Positions 10,208 to 21,367 of a stretch of DNA of 64,000 nt are shown here, one piece after another. A model generated the notes under the pieces. That model was not told the DNA's origin. It did no database searches and saw only the letters and a program-made list of their open reading frames with translations. The DNA is from Centrapalus pauciflorus (lineage: Eukaryota > Streptophyta > Magnoliopsida > Asterales > Asteraceae): positions 189,501 to 253,500 of the forward strand of contig JAANYP010002939.1 in the NCBI GenBank assembly GCA_020465985.1, read 5' to 3'. A program made the translations under genes and the position numbers. The first letter of the stretch is position 1; every line of letters begins with the position of its first letter.

Positions 10208-12151
10208 TGATATGATGTCATTTGTATATATTTTTCGTATCATTTTGTCTTACATTTTGGCGGTTTTAGCTTCGACATACGTGGCAATGGTATTGATTTG
10301 CTTCATATTTGTATTTCGTAGGTTTGAAGCCGCCATGTTGCCTAAAGGATGAAAAATGAAGCGAAAACGTTGAATTCACGGATTTAGCCGACCTCCCTTG
10401 AAGCTGGAATGAGTTTTCCATAGCCAGTCAGGTCGTGACCACGACTTTTGTCATGACCACGACTCAGGCTTATGACCACGACTTATGTCGTGATCACGAC
10501 ACGTCAGATCTGACTAAAAAGAGAGCATCAGCCAAATTAGGGTTAACTTCGTTTTTATCTTATTGTAGCCGTCTTTTTCACACATTTGAAGGTGCGATTA
10601 GTAGGTGTAAGTAGGTTTTCCGATTTTGTATCATAGTTAGGGTTATAATAGCTAAAACATTCGGTTATTGGAGTAGATTAAAGCATTCGATTGCGGTTTA
10701 TTTTGAGTTTTTCATCCGATTTTGGTACACTCTTTCCTATTTAACTTTCTGTGATGGTAATATCTAACATAGATTTCTTTATTTTGTTGTTATTATCATG
10801 ATTAGTGAGTAGTTTAGTTAAACACTTGCTTGGTTACGTTTTTACATGGATTAGTGGAGTATTTGATGGTTTTTGTTGAAAATTGTTTGATTCATTGATA
10901 TATTTTTTATTCATACGATTAATAGTGGTAAAATCAGTGTTATAGTTGATTTTATAGCATTATTGTGATAATGATTATTGATTATAAATTCTGATTTTTA
11001 TGAACTTAATCAAATTTAAGTGATTTATTAATTGGTTGTTATTTCTAACATTATTGTGATTATGAGATAGTGACTAGGTAATAAATTGTGAAATCATTGT
11101 ATGCAAATTAGTCCTTAGCAATATTGTGATCATAGGATTAGTTTAATTTTTGATTTCCTTGGACTTGATTATTTTTATGTGGCTAAATTGAATATTTAGA
11201 GTTATTTCCGAGCGCTTGACATGTAGACAGTTTTAATCTCTAAAAGCTAGATTTAGAGGGTGTTCGGATTTGCGTTTGAAAAAATGTTGTAGCGTTTTGG
11301 AAACTGATAATCAGATAATAGCTGTAACAAAAAGTGCTGCAGGAAATGTAGTGTTTGGTTTAGCTTCTGCTGTTTGCTATCATAATGATCAAATAATCAG
11401 TTTTTAAGGTGTTTGGATTTGCGTTTTTACTTGTGAAATGACCAAATAATCACTTATTAAGCAAATAAGCTACATTTTTTAACTTATGAAAAAGTGTGGT
11501 AAGATTAATGCTAAACGCAAATAATCACTTTTTATCGTATGCAATCCAAACACTTTAAACTAATTATTTGCGTTATTATAAAGTAATAAGCTAATAATCT
11601 AGTTAATAACGCAAAACCTAACACCCTCTTAGTTGACTTAATTAATCGTAAAAGACATTTTCTGTTGATTTTAAGAAATTAAGGAATACTGGAGAACTCC
11701 ATACTTGATTTTCTGAAATTAATTGAACATGTCCACTAATCGGTTTTATATCAAAGCTTCAAACTCTTGAACTTAAAAAATTAAAACAGTTGGATTAAAT
11801 TCTAACTTACTTTTCTTTGACCAAAATCATCTAAAGTGTTTTTACACATTTTTACTCCATTAATCCTAAAAGACGTATCCAAGTGAGTGTTGCTTTTAAT
11901 ATATATGATATTTCATTGTTTTAGTGAAATATTTTGGGTTAGTTACATCCTCATCTTTTCTAAATGGCTAGATATTAGTGACAATCCAAGTATCGGTATC
12001 TCGATTCTATTTGCCGTTCCCAGCTGAGTTCGATAATTCCCGAGGTCAACTTCAAGCTGTACTATTTACGACTGGTACAATGCCTGTGGTATTTGGTATA
12101 ACTTAGGCTTCCTTCATTCTTTTGATTTTTATAGCCAAATCCGCAAGATCA
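10208..12151 (+). mobile_element. Solo LTR of the Ath1 LTR family
   Basis: TG...CA boundaries (TGATATGATGTC at 10208, GATCA ending at 12151) with a perfect 5-bp target duplication, AAAAG at 10203-10207 and 12152-12156. No primer site or gag follows, so this is a solo LTR left by recombination between two LTRs. It aligns in the opposite orientation with 6952-8555. Without the 373-bp MITE inside it (plus its 3-bp duplication) it is about 1.57 kb, close to the 1.60 kb of Ath1. The palindrome cluster at 10425-10510 is of GTCGTGACCACGAC type. Confidence 0.88.
11256..11628. mobile_element. Tourist-like (PIF/Harbinger) MITE
   Basis: 373 bp with terminal inverted repeats GAGGGTGTTCGGATTTGCG and its near complement CGCAAAACCTAACACCCTC. 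It is flanked by the 3-bp duplication TTA (11253-11255 and 11629-11631). The orthologous place in the Ath1 LTR (about 7520-7550) reads straight through GATTTAGTTGACTTA, an empty site that confirms both ends. There is no coding capacity; it would need a Harbinger transposase from elsewhere. Confidence 0.9.
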
Positions 12152-12156
12152 AAAAG

Positions 12157-13095
12157 CATAATGAACATAGGGGATTATGCATCACAATCACTTGATGCAA
12201 CATTCGGTTGGTCGAGTCAAACCACAATGCAATGTAAAGGAAAAGATGGTGCATCATACGGGGATTATATGTTGATTCAACATATATGTTCATAAAATTA
12301 CATACAGGTTCACGAAATTACACTTTTGTGATCGTGCACCACAAGAAAAGTGTTAATTAGGGACACACGCTTTTAGTGACACAAAAAAAAGTGTCACCAT
12401 ATCTTACTTTTAGTGACACTTATGAAAAGTGTAGGTATAGAGCAATCTTTTACCTACACTTTATCTAAATTAGTGACACAAACACATACATTTTTAGTCA
12501 TTATATATCTATACCCACTCCACTTTTACCTACTCTTTTTGTTGTAAAAAAAGTCACTATAGGTATCAAAATCCTTTACCTACACAACAAAAAGTGTGGG
12601 TAAAAGTGGAGTGGGTATAGATATATAGTGACTAAAAATGTATGTGTTTGTGTCACTAATTTAGAAAAAGTGTGGGTAAAAGATTGCTCTATACCTATAC
12701 TTTTTCATAAGTGTCACTAAAAGCAAGATATAGTGACACTTTTTTTTTGTGTCACTAAAAGTGTGTGTCACTAAATGACACTTTTCTTGTAGTGGTGATT
12801 CAACACCAACGATGTGATTTAACAAATTTACACTTTTTGTGATCGTGATTCTGATGGGTTTTATCCAACATATATATTCACGAACTAGTGATCGTGATTC
12901 ACAATTGTCTCACGCACAATCGTCCTTGCGTGATGCACATGTGCTTTTCATGTGGTGCATGATACCCACGCAAGATGCACTATGCTTTCAGTTGTGATGC
13001 ATTGTGGTTCGCTCAAACTAAATACCAACCATGTAAATGCACAAGATATTATGATGCAATGCTCTCATGATTATGCATTGTGATTCTTCAAGATT
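12157..13095. repeat. Degenerate long inverted repeat around the CACTA MITE
   Basis: The sequence at about 12170-12235 (ATGCATCACAATCA, then GGTTGGTCGAG and CCACAATGCAATG) recurs in inverted order at about 12985-13085. The arms are imperfect. The centre has repeated TGATCGTG words and holds the CACTA MITE. This may be an older terminal-inverted-repeat element into which the MITE jumped. I could not define its ends or a target duplication. Confidence 0.4.
12337..12794. mobile_element. CACTA-type foldback MITE
   Basis: 458 bp beginning CACCACAAGAAAAGTGT and ending ACACTTTTCTTGTAGTG, the CACTACAAGAAA termini of the CACTA (En/Spm) superfamily with one change on the left. The 3-bp duplication GTG flanks it at 12334-12336 and 12795-12797. 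The two halves are nearly complete inverted copies, full of AGTGACAC words, so the single strand would fold into a long hairpin with a small centre near 12540-12580. Non-coding. Confidence 0.9.
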
Positions 13096-15309
13096 TAAAT
13101 TTTTAGGAAAAAGTTCACAAACCAAAAAATAAAAAATTCACAAGTTTCTTGTCCAAAAACTTTTGTGTTTTCTATATAAATTTAATATGAAGTTCAAAAA
13201 TTTTATATCAAAGTCTACATTTAGGGGTTCTTACGGTAAGAATCTCTATTACCGGAACCCAAAAACACACACATGTTTTTTGTTTAACTTTGTTTCATTT
13301 TACTATTTGTTATTTTTAATTAGATGTTTAATTTAATATTCTCTTAACACTTCATATTTAATATTATTGATAAAAAATTATAAATTAAAGATCAGAACAC
13401 TAATACTATAACAACAACAATAACAATAACAATAATAATAATAGTTCAAATGACAATATTAAATAAAAAGTAACATAAATTCTTTTATGGATCAAAATTG
13501 GACATTTTTAACCATGTAAAATCGTCACTTTCAAAGTTCTAACTCTCAAGTCATAGACAACGGTATATTATGTTTTATCTAAAGTTTATATACTAATAAA
13601 ATTATTATGTTTAAAAAAACAACATTAAAATTTTAATTTTTTAAACATCCCCTCAAACATATATATACTAATATAAAAATAGCCTAAATTAGGTTATATA
13701 AAATCTTACTTTTTTTTAATAAAAACATGTATTTTTATAACTTGGTTTTTAATCTTAAACAATTAAAATAAATGTTTAGTGACTTAATCTTATAATTATG
13801 AAAAGTTTATAGATTTTTTCCAATATTAAATTTTGAAAAAAAAAGGTATGGTAAAATCTAGTTATTAATTAACAAATATAATAATAATGATAATGTGTAA
13901 ACCTTTTTTGTATTACAGAAATTGTGGTAGGCAAAATGCAATGGGGGTTTAAATCCATAGGCACATGGATGACCACATGACACATGTTCATCTCACCCAC
14001 ATGGCTACCATGCTCAATTAAACCCCTCTTCCTTTGTCTTTTAACTTTTTAATTTTCCATTTTTTTAATATTAATTTTTATTTTCTTTATTTTGTAAAAT
14101 TTAATTTCTTTTGTAAGCCCATATGGTGCCATCAAAGGTTTGATATGAGACAGCTCATATTTTGGTCCATATCAAGGCTTTTGATGAGACAGCTCATGTT
14201 TGGTCCATGTTACCACCCCCTTAACTTTCACTTAAAACTATTTCTTTCTTCTATTTATTTTTCATTTTTTAATAATTACTATTAAATCCTTTATTTAATC
14301 AATCACTTTCTACATTTATTTCATGAAAATCACTTATACTTTAACTTTAAGGTATCTTTCTAAAGTTACATGGTGTGTTTTGGACACATGTTATAAAAGC
14401 TTAAGGGGTGGATGATTCTAAATACACACATCCTCTTTACTAATTACACATCTCATCCCTCTAATGTGAGAGAATTGATTAAGTTTAATCCAGTGAGGTC
14501 CACGTCATTAAGGAAAATAATATGAGAGAACATGATGTATGATTAGGTGAAAATTAATTATGTGGGGTGTGCGTATAGCACGACCCTACGGGGTGTGTGT
14601 AGCAATAGAAAAATGATGATGTTTTTGGGAAATTATGTACAAAAACATGAGGAAAAAAAAGAAAGTTCAAATTATGAACTTTATAAAAACTTTCATGAAA
14701 AATTGAAAATCATATTTTCCAACTTTTAGTTAAGCTTAATAAAACTCATATTAATATCTTTTCAGATAGTTTTCTAGAAACTACCAAGTCTGACTCGTCT
14801 TTTTTTGATTGACTACTAGTCTACTTTCATACTTTAATTTGTTTAGAGAACCCATATACATCATGTTCTTAAACTTTCGTCGCCTGCTATCACATTTTTA
14901 TAGTCAATATTCCTAATATTAGACACCACCAACCTCTCTAACTGTCCGGTGTTGCTACCTCCATTTGATCCTTTGAGTTCTTCTCTAATGACCGATCTAA
15001 TCAATTTCTCATACTTAATTTTTTTATTGTTTGCTATGTAGGATCCTGTATACCCACACCACTAGATTGTATGATATTACTAGTTAATAAATGAACTGAA
15101 TGAGTCTCACATTAAGAGTGGATGACTAGTAATCGAACTAGATACGATTTGTGTACTCAATGGATAAGCATATAATAAAGGTTGTGAAGTACATGGACTG
15201 AATTGAAAAGAAAGTAAAGTTAAGGGGCTGAAATAGGAATGTTAAAAGTCAGCCCGGCCTGGAGGCAGTGCCCTAGGATGCCTAGGACTTCAACCCATCG
15301 TCCTGGGAC
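13096..15309. other. AT-rich non-coding DNA
   Basis: No ORF of note. It contains AT-rich runs with ATA and ACA microsatellite-like stretches (13405-13445). A short tandem duplication with GAGACAGCTCAT lies at about 14140-14205. A region rich in GGGGT and ACCCC words lies at about 14400-14610. None has element ends I can defend. Confidence 0.5.
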
Positions 15310-15979
15310 TAAGCATGACAAAAAAAACTCATACCCGAAGGGGAACCCATAACTCGACCCCGATTTGACCGGGGAATCCCCGAGTTGACTGGGGATGAGG
15401 ACGGGGACGGGGAATCCCCGATTTAAATTAACCGGGATGGGGCGGGGATGGGAGACACTTTAATCCCAGACCCTGAACCTGAACCCGACCCCGATTATGT
15501 TTTATGTTTTAATATAGATTATTATATATATTTAACTTTACAATGTAAATTATTCATTACATTTTTTATAATATATTAAATATTATTGTATATGACTTTT
15601 CTATAGTTTTAAAATACTATTGTTTTTTTTTTTCATTTTAGTGGTTTTATAGATCTTTTGCAAACATTTCTTTGTTTTAGTTTCATTAAAGATTATAAAT
15701 TATATATGTAAATAACTCAAATATGTTTGAATTGATTTGTTTTAAAGTTTATTTACATAAATTTTTCTACTAAATTACTATTTATAGTTTAAACTTAATA
15801 ATATTTTAGGAACTTGAAAAACCCGATTCCCGATGGGGATCCCCGATCCCCGATTGGGACGGGGATGGGGATAGAAACTCATTCCCCGACGGGGATGGGG
15901 CCGGGGATGGAAGAGAGGATTAAGAAACGGGGATGGAGATGGGAACTGAGATCCCCGTCCCGCCCCATTGCCATGTCTA
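15310..15979. mobile_element. hAT-type non-autonomous element with GGGGACGGGGA repeats
   Basis: 670 bp with short inverted ends TAAGCATGACAA and TTGCCATGTCTA, flanked by the perfect 8-bp duplication CCTGGGAC (15302-15309 and 15980-15987), the hAT signature. Both arms consist of CCCCGAT/ATCGGGG and GACGGGGATGGGG words that are complementary to each other, around an AT-rich core at 15490-15810. The reading frame at 15814-16122 is a by-product of these repeats. Pieces of the same repeat family flank the LTR at 60246. Confidence 0.85.
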
Positions 15980-15987
15980 CCTGGGAC

Positions 15988-16490
15988 GCCTTGGGAAAGG
16001 GAGGGGTGATTACGCCTTTGGCTGTGTACTGGCTAGGCACTCACTGCACACGTCTCCTATACAAACCTATACCTTTAATTGTTGATAATGATGAGTTGGT
16101 TAATAATTTAGGTAAATGTTAATTGTGTTTACATAATTGTGAAATCTAAATTGAACCTAAAACCTTAATTTCATTATAAACCAAGAGCTTAAGCATTTTC
16201 TTAATTTTCTTAGTATATGATTGAACGAAGAATGAACTATCTTCACAGAGCCGAATATATAGATAATTAGCATCCGATTAAGTGACAATCATTGTGCTCA
16301 TGTGTGGATATTGTTAGAGGCTTGGTGGTTGAAAGTTTCGATCGAGAGTAGTAGGAGCTACAGTTCAAGTATAAATTATAATAATAACATTTACCAAAGT
16401 AAATGTTACTATTCATAAGATATTCATAGAAATAGTAAAACTAAAATACTAATATATAGAACTTTGTGTAATATTTTAAAGAAAAGATTT
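15988..16490. other. Intergenic, no feature recognised
   Basis: AT-rich sequence between the hAT element and the SINE-like head. The first 30 bases resemble the sequence left of the hAT element only through its target duplication. Confidence 0.4.
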
Positions 16491-16550
16491 GTAGCTTGGT
16501 TGGTTGGAGTGTTGTTTGTGATGGGAGAGGTCATGGGTTCAAACCCTCTT
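16491..16550 (+). repeat. SINE-like head with pol III A and B boxes
   Basis: TTGGTTGGAGTG (about 16499-16511) resembles a pol III A box and GGGTTCAAACCC (16535-16546) is a good B box, about 27 bp between them, as in the tRNA-derived head of a plant SINE. It is followed directly by the first tandem unit at 16551. I do not see a poly(A) tail or target duplication, so the element is incomplete or the match is partly chance. Confidence 0.5.
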
Positions 16551-18167
16551 GACTTCAAGAAAATTGTTATTAATATTAATTCAATTGGTTTTTTACATGT
16601 TGAGTTAAAAACAAATACATTTTTATTTTAAAATATTACTTTGACATAAATTAAACTAATTTACTATCAAACATTTTATATCCTAAATATATTTTTAGAA
16701 AATATGCATTCTTTCTTCACGAATGCTTGAATAACAATGGTCCTATTTTTTATACATCACCTCAAATACAATTGTATAAGTATTACTCCATCCGTCTCAA
16801 ATAATTGTCCACATTTGACTTTTGAAGTTTTTTTTTTCAACTTTGACCTCAAATATATTTTTTTAATTGGCATTGATATTTATTTAATCTTTTTCAACAC
16901 ACTTTGGAATCGAAAGTTATATTCTGATTGTGGTGGTGTACACAATTTTGGAATCGAACGTAGTATTCAAAGTCAATAACGCATCATTTCAAAAATTGTA
17001 ATATATTTAATAGAAATAACATAACATTTTGCTTCAAATATCAAATATGTATGTTAATATGTTAGCTTTATATATTTTAGTATTTTTCGTATGACATTAA
17101 ATCCTGCCGCGAAGCGCGGGCATATTGTTATTAATATTAATTGTTAATATTAATATTAATTGACTTCAAGAAAATTGTTATTAATATTAATTCAATTGGT
17201 TTTTTACATGTTGAGTTAAAAACAAATACATTTTTATTTTAAAATATTACTTTGACATAAATTAAACTAATTGACTATTAAACATTTTATATCCTAAATA
17301 TATTTTTAGAAAATATGCATTCTTTCTTCACGAATGCTTGAATAATAATGGTTCTGATTGTGGTGGTGTACACAATTTTGGAATCGAACGCAGTATTCAA
17401 AGTCAATAACGCATCATTTCAAAAATTGTAATATATTTAATAGAAATAACATAACATTTTGCTTTAAATATCAAATATGTATGTTAATATGTTAGCTTTA
17501 TATATTTTAGTATTTTTCGTATGATATTAAATCCCGCCGCGAAGCACGGGCATATTGTTATTAATATTAATTGTTAATATTAATTTTAATTGACTTCAAG
17601 AAAATTGTTATTAATATTAATTCAATTGGATTTTTACATGTTGAGTTAAAAACAAATACATTTTTATTTTAAAATATTACTTTGACATAAATTAAACTAA
17701 TTGACTATCAAACATTTTATATCCTAAATATATTTTTAGAAAATATGCATTCTTTCTTCACGAATGCTTGAATAATAATGGTCCTGTTTTTTATACACCA
17801 CCTCAAATACAATTGTATAAGTATTACTCCCTCCGTCTCAAATAATTGTCCACATTTGACTTTTGAAGTTTTTTTTTTCAACTTTGATCTCTAATATATT
17901 TTTTTAATTGGCATTGATATTTATTTAATCTTTTTCAACACACTTTGGAATCAGAAGTTATATTCTGATTGTGGTGGTGTAAACAATTTTGGAATCGAAC
18001 GTAGTATTCAAAGTCAATAACGCATCATTTTAAAAATTGTAATATATTTAATAGAAATAACATAACATTTTGCTTCAAATATCAAATATGTATGTTAATA
18101 TGTTAGCTTTATATATTTTAGTATTTTTCGTATGACATTAAATCCCTCCGCGAAGCGCGGGCATATT
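16551..18167 (+). repeat. Three tandem units, each ending in a GC hairpin
   Basis: Three direct copies start at 16551, 17162 and 17592 with GACTTCAAGAAAATTGTTATT. Unit lengths are about 611, 430 and 575 bp. The middle unit lacks about 180 bp that the others share, including an ACTCC(A/C)TCCGTCTCAAAT stretch like the start of a Stowaway-type MITE. Each unit closes with a GC-rich hairpin, (C)CCGCCGCGAAGCGCGGGC type, at 17103-17122, 17533-17552 and 18143-18163, inside otherwise AT-rich DNA. A 3' GC hairpin is a Helitron habit, but no CTRR end is visible. Low divergence between units points to recent duplication. Confidence 0.75.
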
Positions 18168-19084
18168 TCCTCGTTACATCCATTTTGTTATTAATTTTTC
18201 ACATTGTTCGAATACAACAATTTTAGTTTAGGGTTTTAATTTCCCCTATAAACATTTTCCAAACAAATACAATCTAACATGATTTGCAATTTGCAGTAGT
18301 AAAATTTTGCATATTTAAGATTTGAAAACTAATGCATTTGATCATGGTTTTAAATAATCAGCAATTTTATAAAAAAATGATATTTTCTTGAAATTTGAAG
18401 AAGGAAAAATGGGGAAAAAAATTACTTTATCAACGAAACCTATGTTTTTTTGTTAGTAAAAATCTCCAAATACTTTTAATTTAAAATTTGTCTTGCATAT
18501 AAATTTTTTTGATTTTTTTTTAAAATATAACCTCGTAAACAAGAATAATAGCTCAATTAGATTTTAAACCGACGAGAGCTCTTGATGCATGCAAGTTTAA
18601 AAGTATCCTTTAGTTAATTATATTTTTACTTTAGCTTATTTATACATTTTTCGTGTAATTTTATATTTTTCAGCTTCAATCTACTTTGCCAAACATATAT
18701 GCACAAGTAAACCCTACGCTTTTTGTTGCAACTATAGCTAATATTTTCACACACACATCCATAATATATTTACTTATGAAAACATTTTTATCTCGCATTC
18801 AAGTTAAATCATCTGATTTTAGTCATTGTATTGTGTCTGGTTAGTTCACATGTACAAAATTTAATTTGGCGTGACTTCGATTTGTGATCTCCATTTCGGC
18901 TCTCGTTGTATCTTGCAGATGGTTTTGTGTTGGAGTTGCTTAACGTAGTAGTAGTAATAATAGTAGTAGTTGTAAAAATATTACTTATAATAATATTAAT
19001 ATTAATATTAGTACTATTATTATTATTTCTTGAAATACTATATGTTGCTTTTAGAATAAAAATAGAAAAGGAAGGTTGCAACTA
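18168..19084. other. AT-rich non-coding DNA
   Basis: Contains a run of TAGTAGTAGTAATAATA type at 18945-19030. The overlapping frames there are low-complexity translations of it. No other feature. Confidence 0.5.
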
Positions 19085-19515
19085 TGGTGTTCAAACAAAA
19101 CCGGAAAACCGAGAAAACAAGCTGAACCGCTTGATCCGAAACAAAAAAAAACCGAAACTTAGGTTTTCATTTTTAGAAAACTGTGGGTAACCGAACTGAA
19201 CCGATTATATGTATACAAGTTAGTAGCTTATATTTATAATTTCATTTAGACGTTATAATACATTAAATACGAGATTTTCAAATGATTTTTTATTTTAATT
19301 GTTTTATTAAATGAATTCAGTGTAACTTTCAAGATTTATAATCAACTAATTTATTATAACTTTGAACTTAAAAAGATATATATATCTATAATTTTAATAT
19401 TTGCTTTTAAGCATATAACGGGTAACCTTGGACCAAACCGCGGGTAACCGAAGCCGAAAACATGGTTCACATGTAAACTACGAATCGAATCGAACCGAAC
19501 CGTGCACATCCCTAA
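19085..19515. repeat. hAT-like non-autonomous element (CCGAACC/GGTTCGG type)
   Basis: The left part has GTTCAAACAAAACCGGAAAACCG and further AACCG words. The right part ends CGAACCGTGCACATCCCTA, complementary to the TAGGG(A/G)TGTGCA start typical of the hAT MITEs that carry AACCGAACC repeats. The element at 39199-39731 is a complete member of this type. The left end has decayed and no 8-bp duplication is clear. Confidence 0.5.
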
Positions 19516-20133
19516 CTTTCATGCATGATGTGGAGGATCAATTCATCAACTAAAAGAAACTTATGGAACAAACACATGAATCATAATTTAAAACATGAAT
19601 CATAATTTCCCTATATAAAGTTTATTTGGATAGTTAAAAATGAAAATAGTTTAGCTTATATATAAACTTTGGTTTCACATCTCCATTAATCAACTATATA
19701 AAAGTTGAGTATGACAAAATATGGTTGGCTTATTGGCTTATGAACACTAGCTGTCAAAGTATTTATGAATCGATTCGAATACGAATGTACTAGTAAAAAG
19801 GACAAGCAAAAGATCATAACTTTTACAAGAAGATGCTCAGTTTTTTGAAAGTGAGTTGTTAATTGCTAGAAGATTGATGTGCGACTTACCGTTAATTGCT
19901 AGAAGATTGATTCGAATACAAAACTGAACTACTGATCTATGTGTTAATGTTGGAGCAACCATATATAGAAGGGTTAGCACACCACTAGAGAATGGCAAAT
20001 AAAACCCGTTTAATAAGGTAATAGAGGTCATTATTCACCCTTGCATCACAAATTCACAATGCACAAGAGAAATTAAAAAAATCAATGAATATTATATATT
20101 TTATAAATTTTTATTGAGTTTAGATCATAATAT
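19516..20133. other. Intergenic, no gene
   Basis: AT-rich flank of CopA. A 20-bp segment, GTTAATTGCTAGAAGATTGA, occurs twice at about 19857 and 19891. Confidence 0.5.
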
Positions 20134-20456
20134 TGATGGATTAATCCCGATCATCACAAAAGAAAGTATTAATATTAATATTAATATGTTACTCAATTAT
20201 GTAATAGTTTAAAGTATGTTGTACAAATATGTAATTAAGAATAGTATAGGGACTGAATTGCAAATAGACATAGTATGAAGGGTTACGATGGTTCATGAAA
20301 CATCGTGACTTTTCCGAAAAATATCAACGAACAGTCATAACCGTCCGTAGGCACATTTTCGTCTAGTATAAATGGGAATCCAAGTCAAAGGATTTTCAGT
20401 GCGTAAATTCCATAGATTATAATACAATTTCAGTTTGATATACATTTTTCCCAACA
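20134..20456 (+). mobile_element. CopA 5' LTR
   Basis: Starts TGATGGATTAAT and ends TTTTTCCCAACA, two bases before the primer site. A TATA-like CTAGTATAAATGGG lies at about 20362-20375. It matches 44635-44952 along its length. Confidence 0.88.
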
Positions 20457-20458
20457 AT

Positions 20459-20470
20459 TGGTATCAGAGC
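20459..20470 (+). promoter_or_regulatory. CopA primer binding site, tRNA-iMet
   Basis: TGGTATCAGAGC, complementary to the 3' end of initiator tRNA-Met, the standard primer of Ty1/copia elements. It lies two bases after the LTR. The next 179 bases (20471-20649) are CopA leader without a clear ORF, cut by the CopB LTR. Confidence 0.93.
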
Positions 20471-20649
20471 ATAGGCTTAATCAAACCGGAAGTCTAATCA
20501 TTTACCAAATATAATCTAAGGAATTCACCAGAAGGTGTTGGAACTTTCAGAACCATTGTCATTTGCAATTTTTCGATGATTGAAATCACCATTAACGCAC
20601 AGGACAGGCTAAACACCGACATGTTCTACCACCAAACCGACATCAAAAC

Positions 20650-20914
20650 TGAAGGGTTTAAACATAGTTTTCACAGACTTTTAGCGCAACGGAACAATAA
20701 AACCGTTTAAACCATCCCGGACCGTCTCGTATTAACATAAAACATAATCAAACTTAGAGAGTTTAATAATCGTACCAGATTGCGCCATTGCAATGAGATA
20801 ATCGCACGGAAAAGCTTTAGGTGATCCACACGCGCTTCACCGTTGAACCGCGACGCTAGAGTTCGCAATGATACGATCGAAGAACCGAAACCTTGTGAGG
20901 GTTGCTATGTTCGG

Positions 20915-21005
<91 letters not shown>

Positions 21006-21367
21006 GGTGCCAATTTTTTTTCACAAAAAAGTCCTAGGGCTTAACCCTTAAATCTCTATTTATAAACCCTTGTAACTATCTATAGGTTATGTATAATTCC
21101 TAATATTAACTAAATAAATAATTCTAATAATTATCTATTAGTTTATTAGCATTTATCTATAAGGAAAAGTTATAAATATGATGTAATAATTATCCTATAG
21201 ATATATCCTTTCATAATATCAAATATTACTAATCGGTCCCTCGGCTTTCGATCGACTTAATCATCCATTAAGCATTAAATGGTTCGGTGGACCACGAGTG
21301 TGTGACCCTATAGTGACCTATGACATTGGATATGAATTTAATTGATATTAGCACACAAAACCTTTCA
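20650..21367 (-). mobile_element. CopB 3' LTR
   Basis: About 718 bp, TGAAGGGTTTAAAC at the left and AAAACCTTTCA at the right, directly next to the purine tract GCACAAGTGGGAGAG (minus strand, 21368-21385). It contains a GA microsatellite and, on the minus strand, a CTATAAATAG-like TATA near 21055-21065. The same LTR/UTR arrangement is seen in CopC. Confidence 0.7.
20917..20999. repeat. GA microsatellite
   Basis: About 41 GA units in the CopB LTR. The arginine/glutamate frame over it is an artefact of the repeat. Confidence 0.97.

Noticed and set aside
14034..14729. Two AT-rich frames of 60-83 codons
   Set aside because: Phe/Asn/Lys-rich low-complexity translations with no recognisable domain or gene context.
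15814..16122. 102-codon Gly/Pro/Met-rich frame
   Set aside because: It is made of the GGGGATGGGG words of a hAT-type element and runs across its end.
16320..16380. Possible second pol III promoter or tRNA remnant
   Set aside because: There is a weak A-box-like word but no B box or cloverleaf; only 16491-16550 has both.
20843..21037. Arg-Glu repeat frame
   Set aside because: Product of the GA microsatellite in the CopB LTR.
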